Below are positions 42,735-51,292 of a stretch of DNA of 64,000 nt, piece by piece; position 1 is the first letter of the stretch, and each line of letters starts with the position of its first letter. The stretch lies in assembly GCF_014595955.1 (NCBI RefSeq), contig NZ_JABVCF010000002.1, positions 1 through 64,000 of the forward strand, given 5' to 3'. The notes under the pieces were generated by a model. The model was not told the origin of the DNA and did not search any database. It worked only from the letters and a program-made list of their open reading frames with translations. Made by a program: the position numbers and the translations under genes. This DNA is from Pseudaminobacter soli (ex Zhang et al. 2022). GTDB lineage: Bacteria > Pseudomonadota > Alphaproteobacteria > Rhizobiales > Rhizobiaceae.

Positions 42735-43732
42735 TGCACCGCCGACGCCTGGAACCTGGAGGGCACCGCCACGCCGTAAAGTTTCGCGGCGTTGAGGCCA
42801 AGAATCTTGCGCTTCACCTCCAGCGTGAGCGGCGTGCCGGCTTCCTGCGCGGTCTCCTCGTCGAACTCGAATTCCATGAATTTCTCGATGATCCATTGCG
42901 GGCTGGTGATCGCGTAATCCGAGCCAAAGAGCAGCCTGTCGGGGCCGACGAAGAACAGGAGGTCGCTCATCATGTTGGCGAAATATTTTGGGCGCGCGTG
43001 GATGTAGGAGGCGACGAGCGCCAGGCCGCCATAGACGTTCGGCTCCTGGCCGGCGATGAAGCAGAAATCGTCGATGCGTGGCAGTCCGCAGTGGTCGACG
43101 ATGAAGTTGAGGTCCGGGAAACTGGTCGCGATGTAGTCGATGTCGCGCACGTCGAAGGCGTCATAGTCAAGCGGGTGCGTCGTGGGACCCTTGTGGATAT
43201 GGATGTTGCGGATGCCGAGTTTTCGGCATTTCTCCAGATACGGCGCGACGAACGGGTCCTTCAGGGAATAGCCGCGCGAGACGCCGTTCCATTCCGCCGT
43301 GTAGAGTTTTACGCCGTTGAACCGGAATTTTTCGAAATCCTCTTCGAGCTTGTCCAGGCCCATCTGGCCGTCCCGCGGATCGAAGCGTCCGTTGAGGATG
43401 ACCTTGTCCGGGAAGAGATCCTTCAGCGTCGAGCAGAGTTCCGTCGTGTTGAAGCCGTTCACGTAGAAGTCGCGGAGATAGACCGGCAGCATGACGGCTA
43501 AATCGCAATAGCCATCCTCGAACAGGTCCGTTGCCGCGCCCTGCGCGCCATAATAGTCGAACCGCTCGCGATCCCAGCGCCGGTTCGCCGGCGTGAGGCC
43601 GACATGCGCGCCGTAGAACGTGTCGATGAAGGTCTGGCCGTAGTGGTTGCGCCGGTTCTGGGGCCGAGCGTCCCAGACGTGGGCATGGGAGTCGATGACG
43701 AAGATCTCGTCGCCAGCTTCCGTGACGTACAT
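42731..43732 (-). CDS. Amidohydrolase-2 family metal-dependent hydrolase (monooxygenase-cluster type)
   Basis: A 333-residue TIM-barrel amidohydrolase. The metal motif DSHAHVWD (residues 14-21) and later HIHKGPTTHPLD, DHCGLPRIDDFCF and LLFGSDYAI blocks are those of the amidohydrolase found beside propane/acetone monooxygenase genes. The start at 43732 fits the conserved N-terminus; the longer upstream frame is unconserved. It is coupled to the DUF59 gene. Substrate and in vivo role unknown; relatives are needed for, or stimulate, monooxygenase function in some hosts. Confidence 0.85.
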   Translation of the reverse strand: MYVTEAGDEIFVIDSHAHVWDARPQNRRNHYGQTFIDTFYGAHVGLTPANRRWDRERFDYYGAQGAATDLFEDGYCDLAVMLPVYLRDFYVNGFNTTELCSTLKDLFPDKVILNGRFDPRDGQMGLDKLEEDFEKFRFNGVKLYTAEWNGVSRGYSLKDPFVAPYLEKCRKLGIRNIHIHKGPTTHPLDYDAFDVRDIDYIATSFPDLNFIVDHCGLPRIDDFCFIAGQEPNVYGGLALVASYIHARPKYFANMMSDLLFFVGPDRLLFGSDYAITSPQWIIEKFMEFEFDEETAQEAGTPLTLEVKRKILGLNAAKLYGVAVPSRFQASAVQ

Positions 43733-44129
43733 CGCCGCCCTCTCGCCAGTGGACTTCGCCCGCAGCCGGACAAGAGGCAACGGAACGAAGCGGCTAAGAC
43801 AAGGCATGGTCAGCCAAGAATTGATCGCTGTCCAGAGTGAATTCACCCGGCCTTGAAAGGATCGTCGCCTACGCCCGGCGTGCCTGCTTGGGCTCCCGCC
43901 GTAGTCCCGCGCCGATTTCAGTCAGGTCTCCTTCGGCAGCTTGAGCGAGCCGCCAGGGCCGGCACAAGTGGCGGCGGCGCTCGGTCAGACCCTGCATGGA
44001 TGCCTTTTTCCATAGGAAGGGCAAATCATGCCTACCGAAGCAAGAAATTGCTGCATAAAAGGAAAGGTTCGGCAAAGTGGCGCCATCGCATCCACCTTGT
44101 CGGCTTCGGGCATTGTGGGGATCCTAGCA
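43733..44129. other. Divergent intergenic region between the amidohydrolase and cyclase genes
   Basis: 397 nt without a supportable gene. Open frames here are short and run into the flanking genes out of register. AT-rich runs near 44010-44070 (CTTTTTCCATA, GCATAAAAGG) may be promoter sequence for the cyclase. No clear operator. Confidence 0.45.
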
Positions 44130-44807
44130 ATGAACCGCGGACGCTCCAGTCAAGCGCACGACCCCGCAGGTGCATCGGCAACCCTCGCCTTCGTCGATCT
44201 CGCAGGGTTCTCCGCAATCGCAGACGTCTATGGAGACAAGACCGCCCTTGCCGTGGTCGAAATATTCGAGAGCATGGTGAGCGAGGCGCTGGACGGCCAT
44301 GGGCCGCCGATCAAATGGATCGGCGACGAGGCGATGCTGTCGTTCCCTGAGCCGGATCTTGCCATCCAGGCACTTGGCGCGCTGTTGCAGGCGTGCCGAA
44401 AGGAGCCGCGACTGCCGCTCACCCGCGCGGGACTGAACCATGGGCCGGTGATCAGGAGGGCAAACGATCTGTTCGGCTCGACCGTCAACATAGCGGCGCG
44501 CCTCTCCGCTCTCGCGGCGCCTGGTCAACTGCTGGCTACGCAACCCATCGCGGAGGCTGCTGCGGCCAAAGGCATTGTCGTGCGGGATCTCGGCAAGATG
44601 GCGTTGCGTTCGGTGGCCGCCGAAGTGCCTGTTTTCGAGATCGAATTTGCCCCGACCATCGACCCTGCCTGGATTGATCCTGTGTGCAAGATGCATGCGC
44701 CCTATGAATTCTACAGAAGAGCGCATCCGGAAGGCCCGTGGTTCTGCTCTCCCGTCTGTGAGGAGGCCTATCGCAGGTCCCCGAAGTCATATCCGTCGTC
44801 GATATGA
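44130..44807 (+). CDS. Class III adenylate/guanylate cyclase with a C-terminal YHS-like domain
   Basis: A 225-residue soluble cyclase. The catalytic domain has FVDLAGFSAI and GDEAMLSF, giving the two metal-binding aspartates, and GSTVNIAARL near residue 120. After residue 180, a YHS-like metal module follows: DPVCKM, then WFCSPVCEEAYRR and a final KSYP. The start at 44130 (weak site) trims an unconserved extension. It converges on a Crp/Fnr regulator 17 nt away. Class III cyclase activity is plausible; the base specificity and what the YHS part senses are unknown. Confidence 0.82.
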   Translation: MNRGRSSQAHDPAGASATLAFVDLAGFSAIADVYGDKTALAVVEIFESMVSEALDGHGPPIKWIGDEAMLSFPEPDLAIQALGALLQACRKEPRLPLTRAGLNHGPVIRRANDLFGSTVNIAARLSALAAPGQLLATQPIAEAAAAKGIVVRDLGKMALRSVAAEVPVFEIEFAPTIDPAWIDPVCKMHAPYEFYRRAHPEGPWFCSPVCEEAYRRSPKSYPSSI

Positions 44808-44824
44808 CAACTGCGGCGCGCGGT

Positions 44825-45622
44825 TCAGCGCGGTTCCTTGCGCAGGCTGAGATAAGTGGGATCGAATTCGGCGACCTCGACCAGCTTGTCCCAGTCGAGG
44901 ATGGTGATTATCTGGTTGACCCAGGTGATCAGCCCTTCCCGCCTGAGGCCCTGGATGACGCGGTTGACGTGCACGACGGAAAGCCCGAGCACGTCGGCTA
45001 TGGAGGTTTGCGAGAGCGGCAAGCGGAAGCTCCATCCCTCGACGCGCTCAACGGCCCGAAGGCGCACAAAAAGTTCGCATATCAGGTGTGCAAGATGCGA
45101 CTTCTTGGACCTGCGGCCCATCGCGACCAGCCATTCGCGGTGGATGGCCCCATCCACGATGGTGGAAAGCCAGAGCAGCCGGGTGAGGTGAGGGGCCTCT
45201 TCGGTGATGCGCTTGAGATCGTCGTGGTCGGCGTAGGCAACCTGGCAAGGCGACATTGCCATTACGCCATGATCGATCGTCCGCAGCAGGAACACGTGCA
45301 GGTCGACGAAGTCGCCCGTCACGTGCAGGGCGCTGATCTGGCGGCTGCCATCGGCAAGCAGTTTGTAGCGCGCGGCAAAGCCGTCTACCAGGAGCACGCT
45401 GTGGGGCGGCCGAGTACCGGATGTGACCAGATCCTGTCCGGTCGAGATATGCCTAGTCTGCACCATAGCCGATGAGAGGAGCGACTTTTCGTAGCTGCTC
45501 ACCACGTCATGCCGCTCAAGATGCAGGAAGAGCGTCTCGAGCAAGATCCACCCCTTGGTCATTCTTTTGGCGGGGTCTTTCACGAAGTCGGGGCGGTCAA
45601 GAACGCTCCGGACGTGCGCCAT
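44825..45622 (-). CDS. Crp/Fnr-family transcriptional regulator
   Basis: A 265-residue regulator: cupin-like cyclic-nucleotide-binding fold (residues 40-150) and a C-terminal winged helix (TSIADVLGLSVVHVNRVIQGLRREG). The cAMP-contact residues of Crp (the Glu and Arg of GE-L...R-A) are not conserved here (TGDFVDLHVF...DHGVMA), and there is no Fnr cysteine cluster. A shorter start at 45562 is possible. It is downstream of the response regulator and kinase on the same strand (98-nt gap) and may be their output. Confidence 0.85.
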   Translation of the reverse strand: MAHVRSVLDRPDFVKDPAKRMTKGWILLETLFLHLERHDVVSSYEKSLLSSAMVQTRHISTGQDLVTSGTRPPHSVLLVDGFAARYKLLADGSRQISALHVTGDFVDLHVFLLRTIDHGVMAMSPCQVAYADHDDLKRITEEAPHLTRLLWLSTIVDGAIHREWLVAMGRRSKKSHLAHLICELFVRLRAVERVEGWSFRLPLSQTSIADVLGLSVVHVNRVIQGLRREGLITWVNQIITILDWDKLVEVAEFDPTYLSLRKEPR

Positions 45623-45720
45623 CCGCGGGCCAATGATGGCCGATTTCCCTAGCGTGCGCTATGGTTTCGTGATGAGGGGCGAGCGTAGGACGGATTTTGC
45701 CACACCCTTTTTGCGCCTGG

Positions 45721-46161
45721 TCAGTTGCCGCTCCGCACCCGCGCAATTTCGCGGAGCAAGGCTGCGGGATCATAGGGCTTGGGGAGCCTGTTCGATTTCC
45801 GGAATCGCTCCGGCAGGTCGTTGGCCACGTAGCCGGTCAGGAAAATGAAACGCATGCCACGCGCGATCAAGTCGTCGGCCAGAGGATAGACCATCTCCCC
45901 ATCAAGGTTGACGTCCAAAATGGCGACGTCGAATGCCTCTCTTTGCGAGGCTGCCATGGCACTGGAAAGGCTGTTGTAGGGTCCCACAACGGTATATCCG
46001 GCGGCCGCCAAGTCGTCTTCCAGGACAAGCGCCAGCAGGAATTCATCCTCGACCACCAGAATCCGCAGGGGTTCACGCCAACCTGCGCCCCCCTCTCCGC
46101 TGGATATTGCGGCAACCGGCAGCATTATCTCCGATAAATCGCCATCATCGTCGGCCTGCAT
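45721..46161 (-). CDS. Single-domain response regulator
   Basis: A 146-residue receiver without an output domain. VVEDEFLL gives the acidic pair, AILDVNLDGE the phospho-accepting Asp, IFLTGY the switch Thr and RLPKPYD the conserved Lys. It follows the HWE kinase by 15 nt and is probably its partner. With no effector domain, it must act through another protein, for example as a phosphate relay. Confidence 0.88.
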   Translation of the reverse strand: MQADDDGDLSEIMLPVAAISSGEGGAGWREPLRILVVEDEFLLALVLEDDLAAAGYTVVGPYNSLSSAMAASQREAFDVAILDVNLDGEMVYPLADDLIARGMRFIFLTGYVANDLPERFRKSNRLPKPYDPAALLREIARVRSGN

Positions 46162-46176
46162 CCCATTACGCAGCCG

Positions 46177-48633
46177 TCACCTCGGCTGCAGCGGCATGTC
46201 GATCTCACAACACAGACCGCCGCTGGCAAAATCGATACGCACGTCGCCGCCCAGATCGGCGGCGACGATGCGCTCAAGCAGCATGCGGCCAAAGCCATAG
46301 CGGGTCGGAGCCACGACTTTGGGTCCACCCGTCTCGCACCATTTCAGGCGGAGTTGCCCTTCGGTCTTGGTCCACTCGACCTCGACGCGCCCGCCACGGT
46401 GGCTCAGGGCGCCATATTTGGCGGCATTGGTAGCCAGTTCGTGCGCGGCCATCGCAAGCGTCAGCGCCTGCTTCGGCGTCAGGCTCGTATAGGGTCCCGA
46501 GATCGAGAGATTCGTCTGATCTTCGCGGCGGTATGGAGCCAACTCATCGAGAAGTATGGTTTCCAGTGACACGCCGGACCAACTGGCCTCCGCGAGTCGG
46601 CTATGCGTCTGGCCGAGGGCCCTGATGCGTGCGTTGAACGAACGTTGCGCTTCTACGGCATCAGGATTGGTGGCGAAGGATTGTCGGGCGATCGAGATGA
46701 CGGTCGCGAGCGTGTTCTTAACCCGGTGGCTCAGTTCTGCCACGAGAAGGTCGCGCTGTGTCTCGGTCTGCTTGCGCTCCGTAATGTCCATGCAGACGCC
46801 GGCAATCCGGGGCGACCGCCCTTCGGCGGGACGATTGAACCTGCCGAAGGACTCCATCCATCGGATTGTGCCCGAGGGATGATCGATGCGGTAGACGACG
46901 TGATAGTCTTCGCTGGTGCGCAACGCGTCGCCGATCCTGGCCTCGACCATGGGGAGATCGTCAGGGTGGATATTGCGTTTGAAATCGTCGAACGTTCCCC
47001 CGAAAGTGCCGGGCTCGAGCCCGTGCAATTCCTCTAAGCCGGGCGACCAGATGACACGGCCCGAGCCGAGTTCCCATTCCCAGGCGCCCATGCGGCCTGC
47101 CGTCAGGGCCAATTGCAGCCGCTGTTCGCTCTCCCGCAGGGCCTCCTCGACGCGGCGCCGGGCTTCCTCGGCCCGCAGCCGCTCGACGCTGAAGCCCAGT
47201 TGCCGGGCAATCGTAAGGCAAAGATCGGCCTCCGCCCTGCTGTAGACGTGCGGCCGATCGTAGTAGGTCATGAACTTGCCGACGAGGGCGCCTTTTGTGA
47301 CGAGGGGGACGAAGCCGAGCGCCCGCATGCCCTCGCTCCTGATCTGCTCTTTCAGGTGATCGGACAGGTCTGCCGTTTCGATATCGTCGACGAAGATCGG
47401 ATTCGGGTCTGACGAGTCCTTCGTCCACGGTGAGTGGCCGTTGACCGCCATGCGATAGCCTTCGGAAAGGCCACGCCAGGCGACGAATCGCATCACTTCG
47501 TTCTCGTCAAACAGCAACAGGGATGCGCGGTCGCAGCCAAGCGCCTTGATGATGGCATCGAGACCCGCTTGATAGACTTCCTTCAGGGATGTGGCGCGAT
47601 GCAGCCGTGCCGTAAACTCATGCAGGGCCGCCTGTTCGTTTACACGGCGCGCCAAAGCCTCTTCCGCTCGCTTGCGGCCGGTGACGTCCCTGGCGATCTT
47701 GGATGCGCCTATGACGTTGCCGAGATGGTCGCGAACAGGGGAAATGGTGAGCGAAACGTCGATGATCGTGCCGTCTTTCCTGCGCCGCTTCGTTTCGTAG
47801 TGCTCGACACGCTCGCCATTCCTGATACGACGCAGGATGCCCGGCTCTTCATCGGACTGCTCCTCCGGGATGAGAATCGTGACCGGCTGCCCGATGGCTT
47901 CCTCTGCAGTGTAGCCGAAGATGCGCTCGGCCCCCTTGTTCCAGGTGGAGATCGTTCCGCTGAGGTCCTTGCTGATGATCGCATCATTTGAGAATTCGAC
48001 GATTGCCGCGAGCCTGCTCTGGAGGACGTCGAACCGCTCCGACTGGTCGCGCATGACTGTGTCGGCGCTGCGCTCGGAAACGTTCACCAGCATGTTGACG
48101 GCGCCGATGAGTTCCCCGTTGGCCGAAAAGAGCGGTGTCGGATAGGCGAGGAAAGGAACGAGCGACCCATCCGGGCGCTCGGCGACCGCTTCCTCGCCGC
48201 GCACCGGCAGCCCCGACTTCAGGGCGATCGCCATCGGGCATTCGTCGTGCGGCAGGAGGGTTCCGTCGTGCCGCCGCAGCCGCCAGCTCACACACCACTT
48301 ATCCTTCCCCAGTTCAGGCTCTCGCCCGGCCAGTTCCGCGGCTGCGCGATTGTAGAAGGTGATCCGCCCTTCGGCGTCCGTCATATAGATGGCGGCAGGA
48401 AGGTGCTCCAGGATCCTCTCGTGCAATCCGGGCTCGGAAGCCGACTGTGGAACCGCAGAGTCAGCGACCAGCAACGCGACCTGCAGGCCGTTCATCACCT
48501 GCTGACCTGCTGGACCAGAAGCGTCAGGTTGCGTTGGCAGGGAAGCTCGAGCGGTCGTTTCCACGCTGATTGTGCCTGATACCCCCCGCGCCACTTTCGC
48601 GCGCGCCCGTGCCTCGAAATCAATCGGCTTCAA
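46177..48633 (-). CDS. HWE-family sensor histidine kinase with PAS-PAS-GAF-PAS input
   Basis: An 818-residue soluble kinase. PAS 1 spans about residues 68-188, PAS 2 205-325, GAF 340-485 and PAS 3 505-622, followed by the kinase core. The phospho-accepting His636 is in LSHRVKNTLA and the HELATNAAKYG box binds ATP; KWCETGG carries the W-x-E of the HWE class. There are no membrane segments, so the signal is cytoplasmic. It forms an operon with the single-domain response regulator. PAS 1 lacks any cysteine or heme motif I can identify; ligand unknown. Confidence 0.9.
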   Translation of the reverse strand: MKPIDFEARARAKVARGVSGTISVETTARASLPTQPDASGPAGQQVMNGLQVALLVADSAVPQSASEPGLHERILEHLPAAIYMTDAEGRITFYNRAAAELAGREPELGKDKWCVSWRLRRHDGTLLPHDECPMAIALKSGLPVRGEEAVAERPDGSLVPFLAYPTPLFSANGELIGAVNMLVNVSERSADTVMRDQSERFDVLQSRLAAIVEFSNDAIISKDLSGTISTWNKGAERIFGYTAEEAIGQPVTILIPEEQSDEEPGILRRIRNGERVEHYETKRRRKDGTIIDVSLTISPVRDHLGNVIGASKIARDVTGRKRAEEALARRVNEQAALHEFTARLHRATSLKEVYQAGLDAIIKALGCDRASLLLFDENEVMRFVAWRGLSEGYRMAVNGHSPWTKDSSDPNPIFVDDIETADLSDHLKEQIRSEGMRALGFVPLVTKGALVGKFMTYYDRPHVYSRAEADLCLTIARQLGFSVERLRAEEARRRVEEALRESEQRLQLALTAGRMGAWEWELGSGRVIWSPGLEELHGLEPGTFGGTFDDFKRNIHPDDLPMVEARIGDALRTSEDYHVVYRIDHPSGTIRWMESFGRFNRPAEGRSPRIAGVCMDITERKQTETQRDLLVAELSHRVKNTLATVISIARQSFATNPDAVEAQRSFNARIRALGQTHSRLAEASWSGVSLETILLDELAPYRREDQTNLSISGPYTSLTPKQALTLAMAAHELATNAAKYGALSHRGGRVEVEWTKTEGQLRLKWCETGGPKVVAPTRYGFGRMLLERIVAADLGGDVRIDFASGGLCCEIDMPLQPR

Positions 48634-48816
48634 CGCCCCTCTTCGGGCTAGGTTCCATCACCGCCCGGAATTTTGCTCATTCTTGGCTTCGAGGCCTGGC
48701 AAAGATGCACAGGCCGCCCTCTGTTTTGCGCACATCGGCTGCGATTTCCCTCGCGTTGCCAATTGCCTGCCGACGCGAGAAAATGGCGATCGAACGAACA
48801 GTCTGGGAGAGCAATT

Positions 48817-50313
48817 ATGATCGAGTATGGGCACTTCATTGGCGGCAAGCGCGTCGCCGGCACGAGCGGGCGCACACAGGAAGTATTTCAGCCGATGGAC
48901 GGCTCGGTGCGAGGCACCGTCGCGCTCGCATCTGTCGCCGAACTAAAAGCTGCCGTCGAGAATGCCAAGGCGGCACAGCCGGCCTGGGCAGCGACCAACC
49001 CGCAGCGCCGCGTCCGCGTGCTGATGAAATTTTTGGAACTGGTCAATCGCGAGTACGACGAACTGGCCGACATCCTTGCCCGCGAGCACGGCAAGACGAT
49101 CGCGGACGCGAAGGGCGACATCCAGCGCGGCCTGGAAGTGGTCGAGGTCTGCATCGGCGCGCCGCACATGATGAAGGGCGAGTTCACCGACAATGCCGGC
49201 CCCGGCATCGACACCTATTCGATGCGCCAGCCGCTCGGCGTCGTGGCCGGCATCACGCCGTTCAACTTCCCCGCCATGATCCCGCTGTGGAAGATCGCCC
49301 CGGCGATCGCCTGCGGAAATGCCTTCATCCTGAAGCCGTCGGAGCGCGACCCCGGCGTGCCGTTGCGGATCGCAGAACTCTTCCTCGAGGCGGGTCTGCC
49401 GGCAGGCGTGCTCAACGTCGTCAATGGCGACAAGGAAGTGGTCGACGCGATCCTCGACGACCATGACATCAAGGCGGTCGGTTTCGTCGGCTCGACGCCG
49501 ATCGCGCAGTACATCTATGCGCGTGGCTGTGCGGCGGGCAAACGCGTGCAATGCTTCGGCGGCGCCAAGAACCACATGATCATCATGCCCGACGCCGACA
49601 TGGACCAGACGGTCGACGCCCTCATCGGCGCAGGCTACGGCTCGGCGGGTGAGCGCTGCATGGCGATCTCGGTCGCGGTACCGGTCGGCAAGGAGACGGC
49701 TGACCGGCTGGTCGAGCGCCTGATCCCGCGTGTCGAAAGCCTGAAGGTCGGTCCCTCCACCGACGCTTCGGCCGACTTCGGTCCGCTGGTCACGAGGCAG
49801 GCACTCGAGCGCGTGAAGGGTTACGTCGACCTCGGCGTCCAGGAAGGTGCAAAGCTCGTGGTCGATGGCCGCAACTTCAAGATGCAGGGCTACGAGAACG
49901 GCTACTACATGGGCGGCTGCCTGTTCGACGATGTGAAGCCGGAGATGCGCATCTACAAGGAGGAGATTTTTGGGCCGGTCCTCTCCGTCGTGCGGGCCAG
50001 GAACTACGAGGAGGCCCTGCGCCTGCCGAACGAGCACGAATACGGCAACGGCGTCGCGATCTTTACCCGCGACGGCGATGCGGCCCGCGATTTCGCTGCC
50101 AAGGTGCAGGTAGGCATGGTCGGCATCAACGTCCCGATCCCCGTGCCGATCGCCTACTACACCTTCGGCGGCTGGAAGGGCTCTGGCTTCGGCGACCTCA
50201 ATCAGCACGGGCCGGATGCCTTCCGGTTCTACACCAAGACCAAGACGGTGACCTCGCGCTGGCCGTCCGGCGTGAAGGAAGGCGCGGAGTTCGTCATCCC
50301 GACGATGAACTGA
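48817..50313 (+). CDS. mmsA: CoA-acylating methylmalonate-semialdehyde dehydrogenase
   Basis: A 498-residue aldehyde dehydrogenase of the MmsA type. Nucleophile Cys281 in GSAGERCMAIS; the loop TPFNFPAMIPLWK and VGSTPIAQYIY fit this family, which makes propionyl-CoA from methylmalonate semialdehyde in valine breakdown (or acetyl-CoA from malonate semialdehyde in inositol use). ATG 48817 has a GGGAGA site; a longer upstream frame is unconserved. It is divergent from the kinase operon. The nearby HIBADH-like enzyme and dihydrolipoyl dehydrogenase support the valine reading. Confidence 0.93.
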   Translation: MIEYGHFIGGKRVAGTSGRTQEVFQPMDGSVRGTVALASVAELKAAVENAKAAQPAWAATNPQRRVRVLMKFLELVNREYDELADILAREHGKTIADAKGDIQRGLEVVEVCIGAPHMMKGEFTDNAGPGIDTYSMRQPLGVVAGITPFNFPAMIPLWKIAPAIACGNAFILKPSERDPGVPLRIAELFLEAGLPAGVLNVVNGDKEVVDAILDDHDIKAVGFVGSTPIAQYIYARGCAAGKRVQCFGGAKNHMIIMPDADMDQTVDALIGAGYGSAGERCMAISVAVPVGKETADRLVERLIPRVESLKVGPSTDASADFGPLVTRQALERVKGYVDLGVQEGAKLVVDGRNFKMQGYENGYYMGGCLFDDVKPEMRIYKEEIFGPVLSVVRARNYEEALRLPNEHEYGNGVAIFTRDGDAARDFAAKVQVGMVGINVPIPVPIAYYTFGGWKGSGFGDLNQHGPDAFRFYTKTKTVTSRWPSGVKEGAEFVIPTMN

Positions 50314-50338
50314 CGTCCGCCTTCGCAATTCAGTGATC

Positions 50339-50374
50339 AAGGGCGCGCAGCTTGCCGGCTGCGCGCCCTTTCTT
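50339..50374 (+). terminator. Strong Rho-independent terminator between converging genes
   Basis: A 12-bp stem (AAGGGCGCGCAG at 50339-50350, CTGCGCGCCCTT at 50359-50370) with an 8-nt loop, then TCTT. It follows mmsA by 25 nt; the A-T ends of the stem make it serve the converging nuclease-like gene as well. Confidence 0.8.
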
Positions 50375-50424
50375 GCTCGTCGCTCTCCTGATCCACCCGG
50401 GAGTGGCCGGAGCCCTCCTGCAGC

Positions 50425-51051
50425 TCAATTCGACAAGACTGCTTCCGCTGCCCAGACCCCCATCCTTTGCTCGCGCGCCTCGTTCTCTTCGGCGCGGTAG
50501 CGGTCCCGTCCCTGCTGCGATAGCGCAAATCCCGCCGCCGCAAGCGTGCTCCCGAGATCCTTGTTGGTGGAGACGCACTCGACCAGCGTGAAGCCGTCCG
50601 TTTCCCCGAGCGGTGCACAGCGGATCAGCTTTCCCTTCAGGAGACGGCTGAGGGTCACACGTGATTTCAATCCGCAGGCCCAGCGTACGCCGTCCCGGTT
50701 CTTGCAGGTTTTTGCCGAAGGCACCGGGTCGAGGTTGGCGAGCCGGTATTTCTTGCCTGCCTGCGCGAAGGTGACGCTGTCGATCACCCTGTAGGGACGA
50801 GTACGGTCGAGACGCAGCGTATATCGCTCCGGCTTGGCCCCGATCACCGGCGCCTTCTTTGCCGGCAAGCGTTCCAGGCTCTGGCTATCGCGGTTGACGC
50901 GTATCGGCCTGTCCGGCCAGAGCGGCTTGTCAGCCTCGGCGAACGCGGCCTGACAGCCCAAAAGGAGGAACGCCGTCGCCGACGCGCACCGCCAGATGCG
51001 CGCCAACGCGGTGCGAACAGGAGGAATGTTCAATCCTCGAACCCGGGTCAC
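50425..51051 (-). CDS. Secreted staphylococcal-nuclease-fold protein, probably inactive
   Basis: A 208-residue exported protein. A signal peptide (hydrophobic SATAFLLLGCQAAFA, cleavage near residue 38) is followed by a linker and an SNase-like domain (YRLANLDPVPSAKTC...ACGLKSRVTLSRLL...LVECVSTNKDLGSTLAAAGFAL...RMGVWA). Where nucleases carry the catalytic Arg and Glu (RL..VDTPE), this protein has RLANLDPVP, so catalysis is doubtful. Four cysteines could form disulfides. It converges on mmsA across a terminator. The ancestral nuclease fold is likely; the current role is unknown. Confidence 0.75.
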   Translation of the reverse strand: MTRVRGLNIPPVRTALARIWRCASATAFLLLGCQAAFAEADKPLWPDRPIRVNRDSQSLERLPAKKAPVIGAKPERYTLRLDRTRPYRVIDSVTFAQAGKKYRLANLDPVPSAKTCKNRDGVRWACGLKSRVTLSRLLKGKLIRCAPLGETDGFTLVECVSTNKDLGSTLAAAGFALSQQGRDRYRAEENEAREQRMGVWAAEAVLSN

Positions 51052-51292
51052 TAGCTTTTACTGTCTCTACCGATCACTGGGGCCCAGACGCTGCGATGCA
51101 CTTGGGCGCCTTCCAATCTACCGCGCCTCGTCCGGTTGCGCATTGATGGGGACTGCGCGGCTGAAACTTTGCGAGAGAAGATGGTCGTACTGCAACAGTC
51201 GGAATGGCATCCAAGCACGAAGTGCCCCTTGCGCTCTGCCGAGGCAGATGGATTATTCGCGCGAGACAGGAGAGGCAGGAGGAGGAAGCGCC

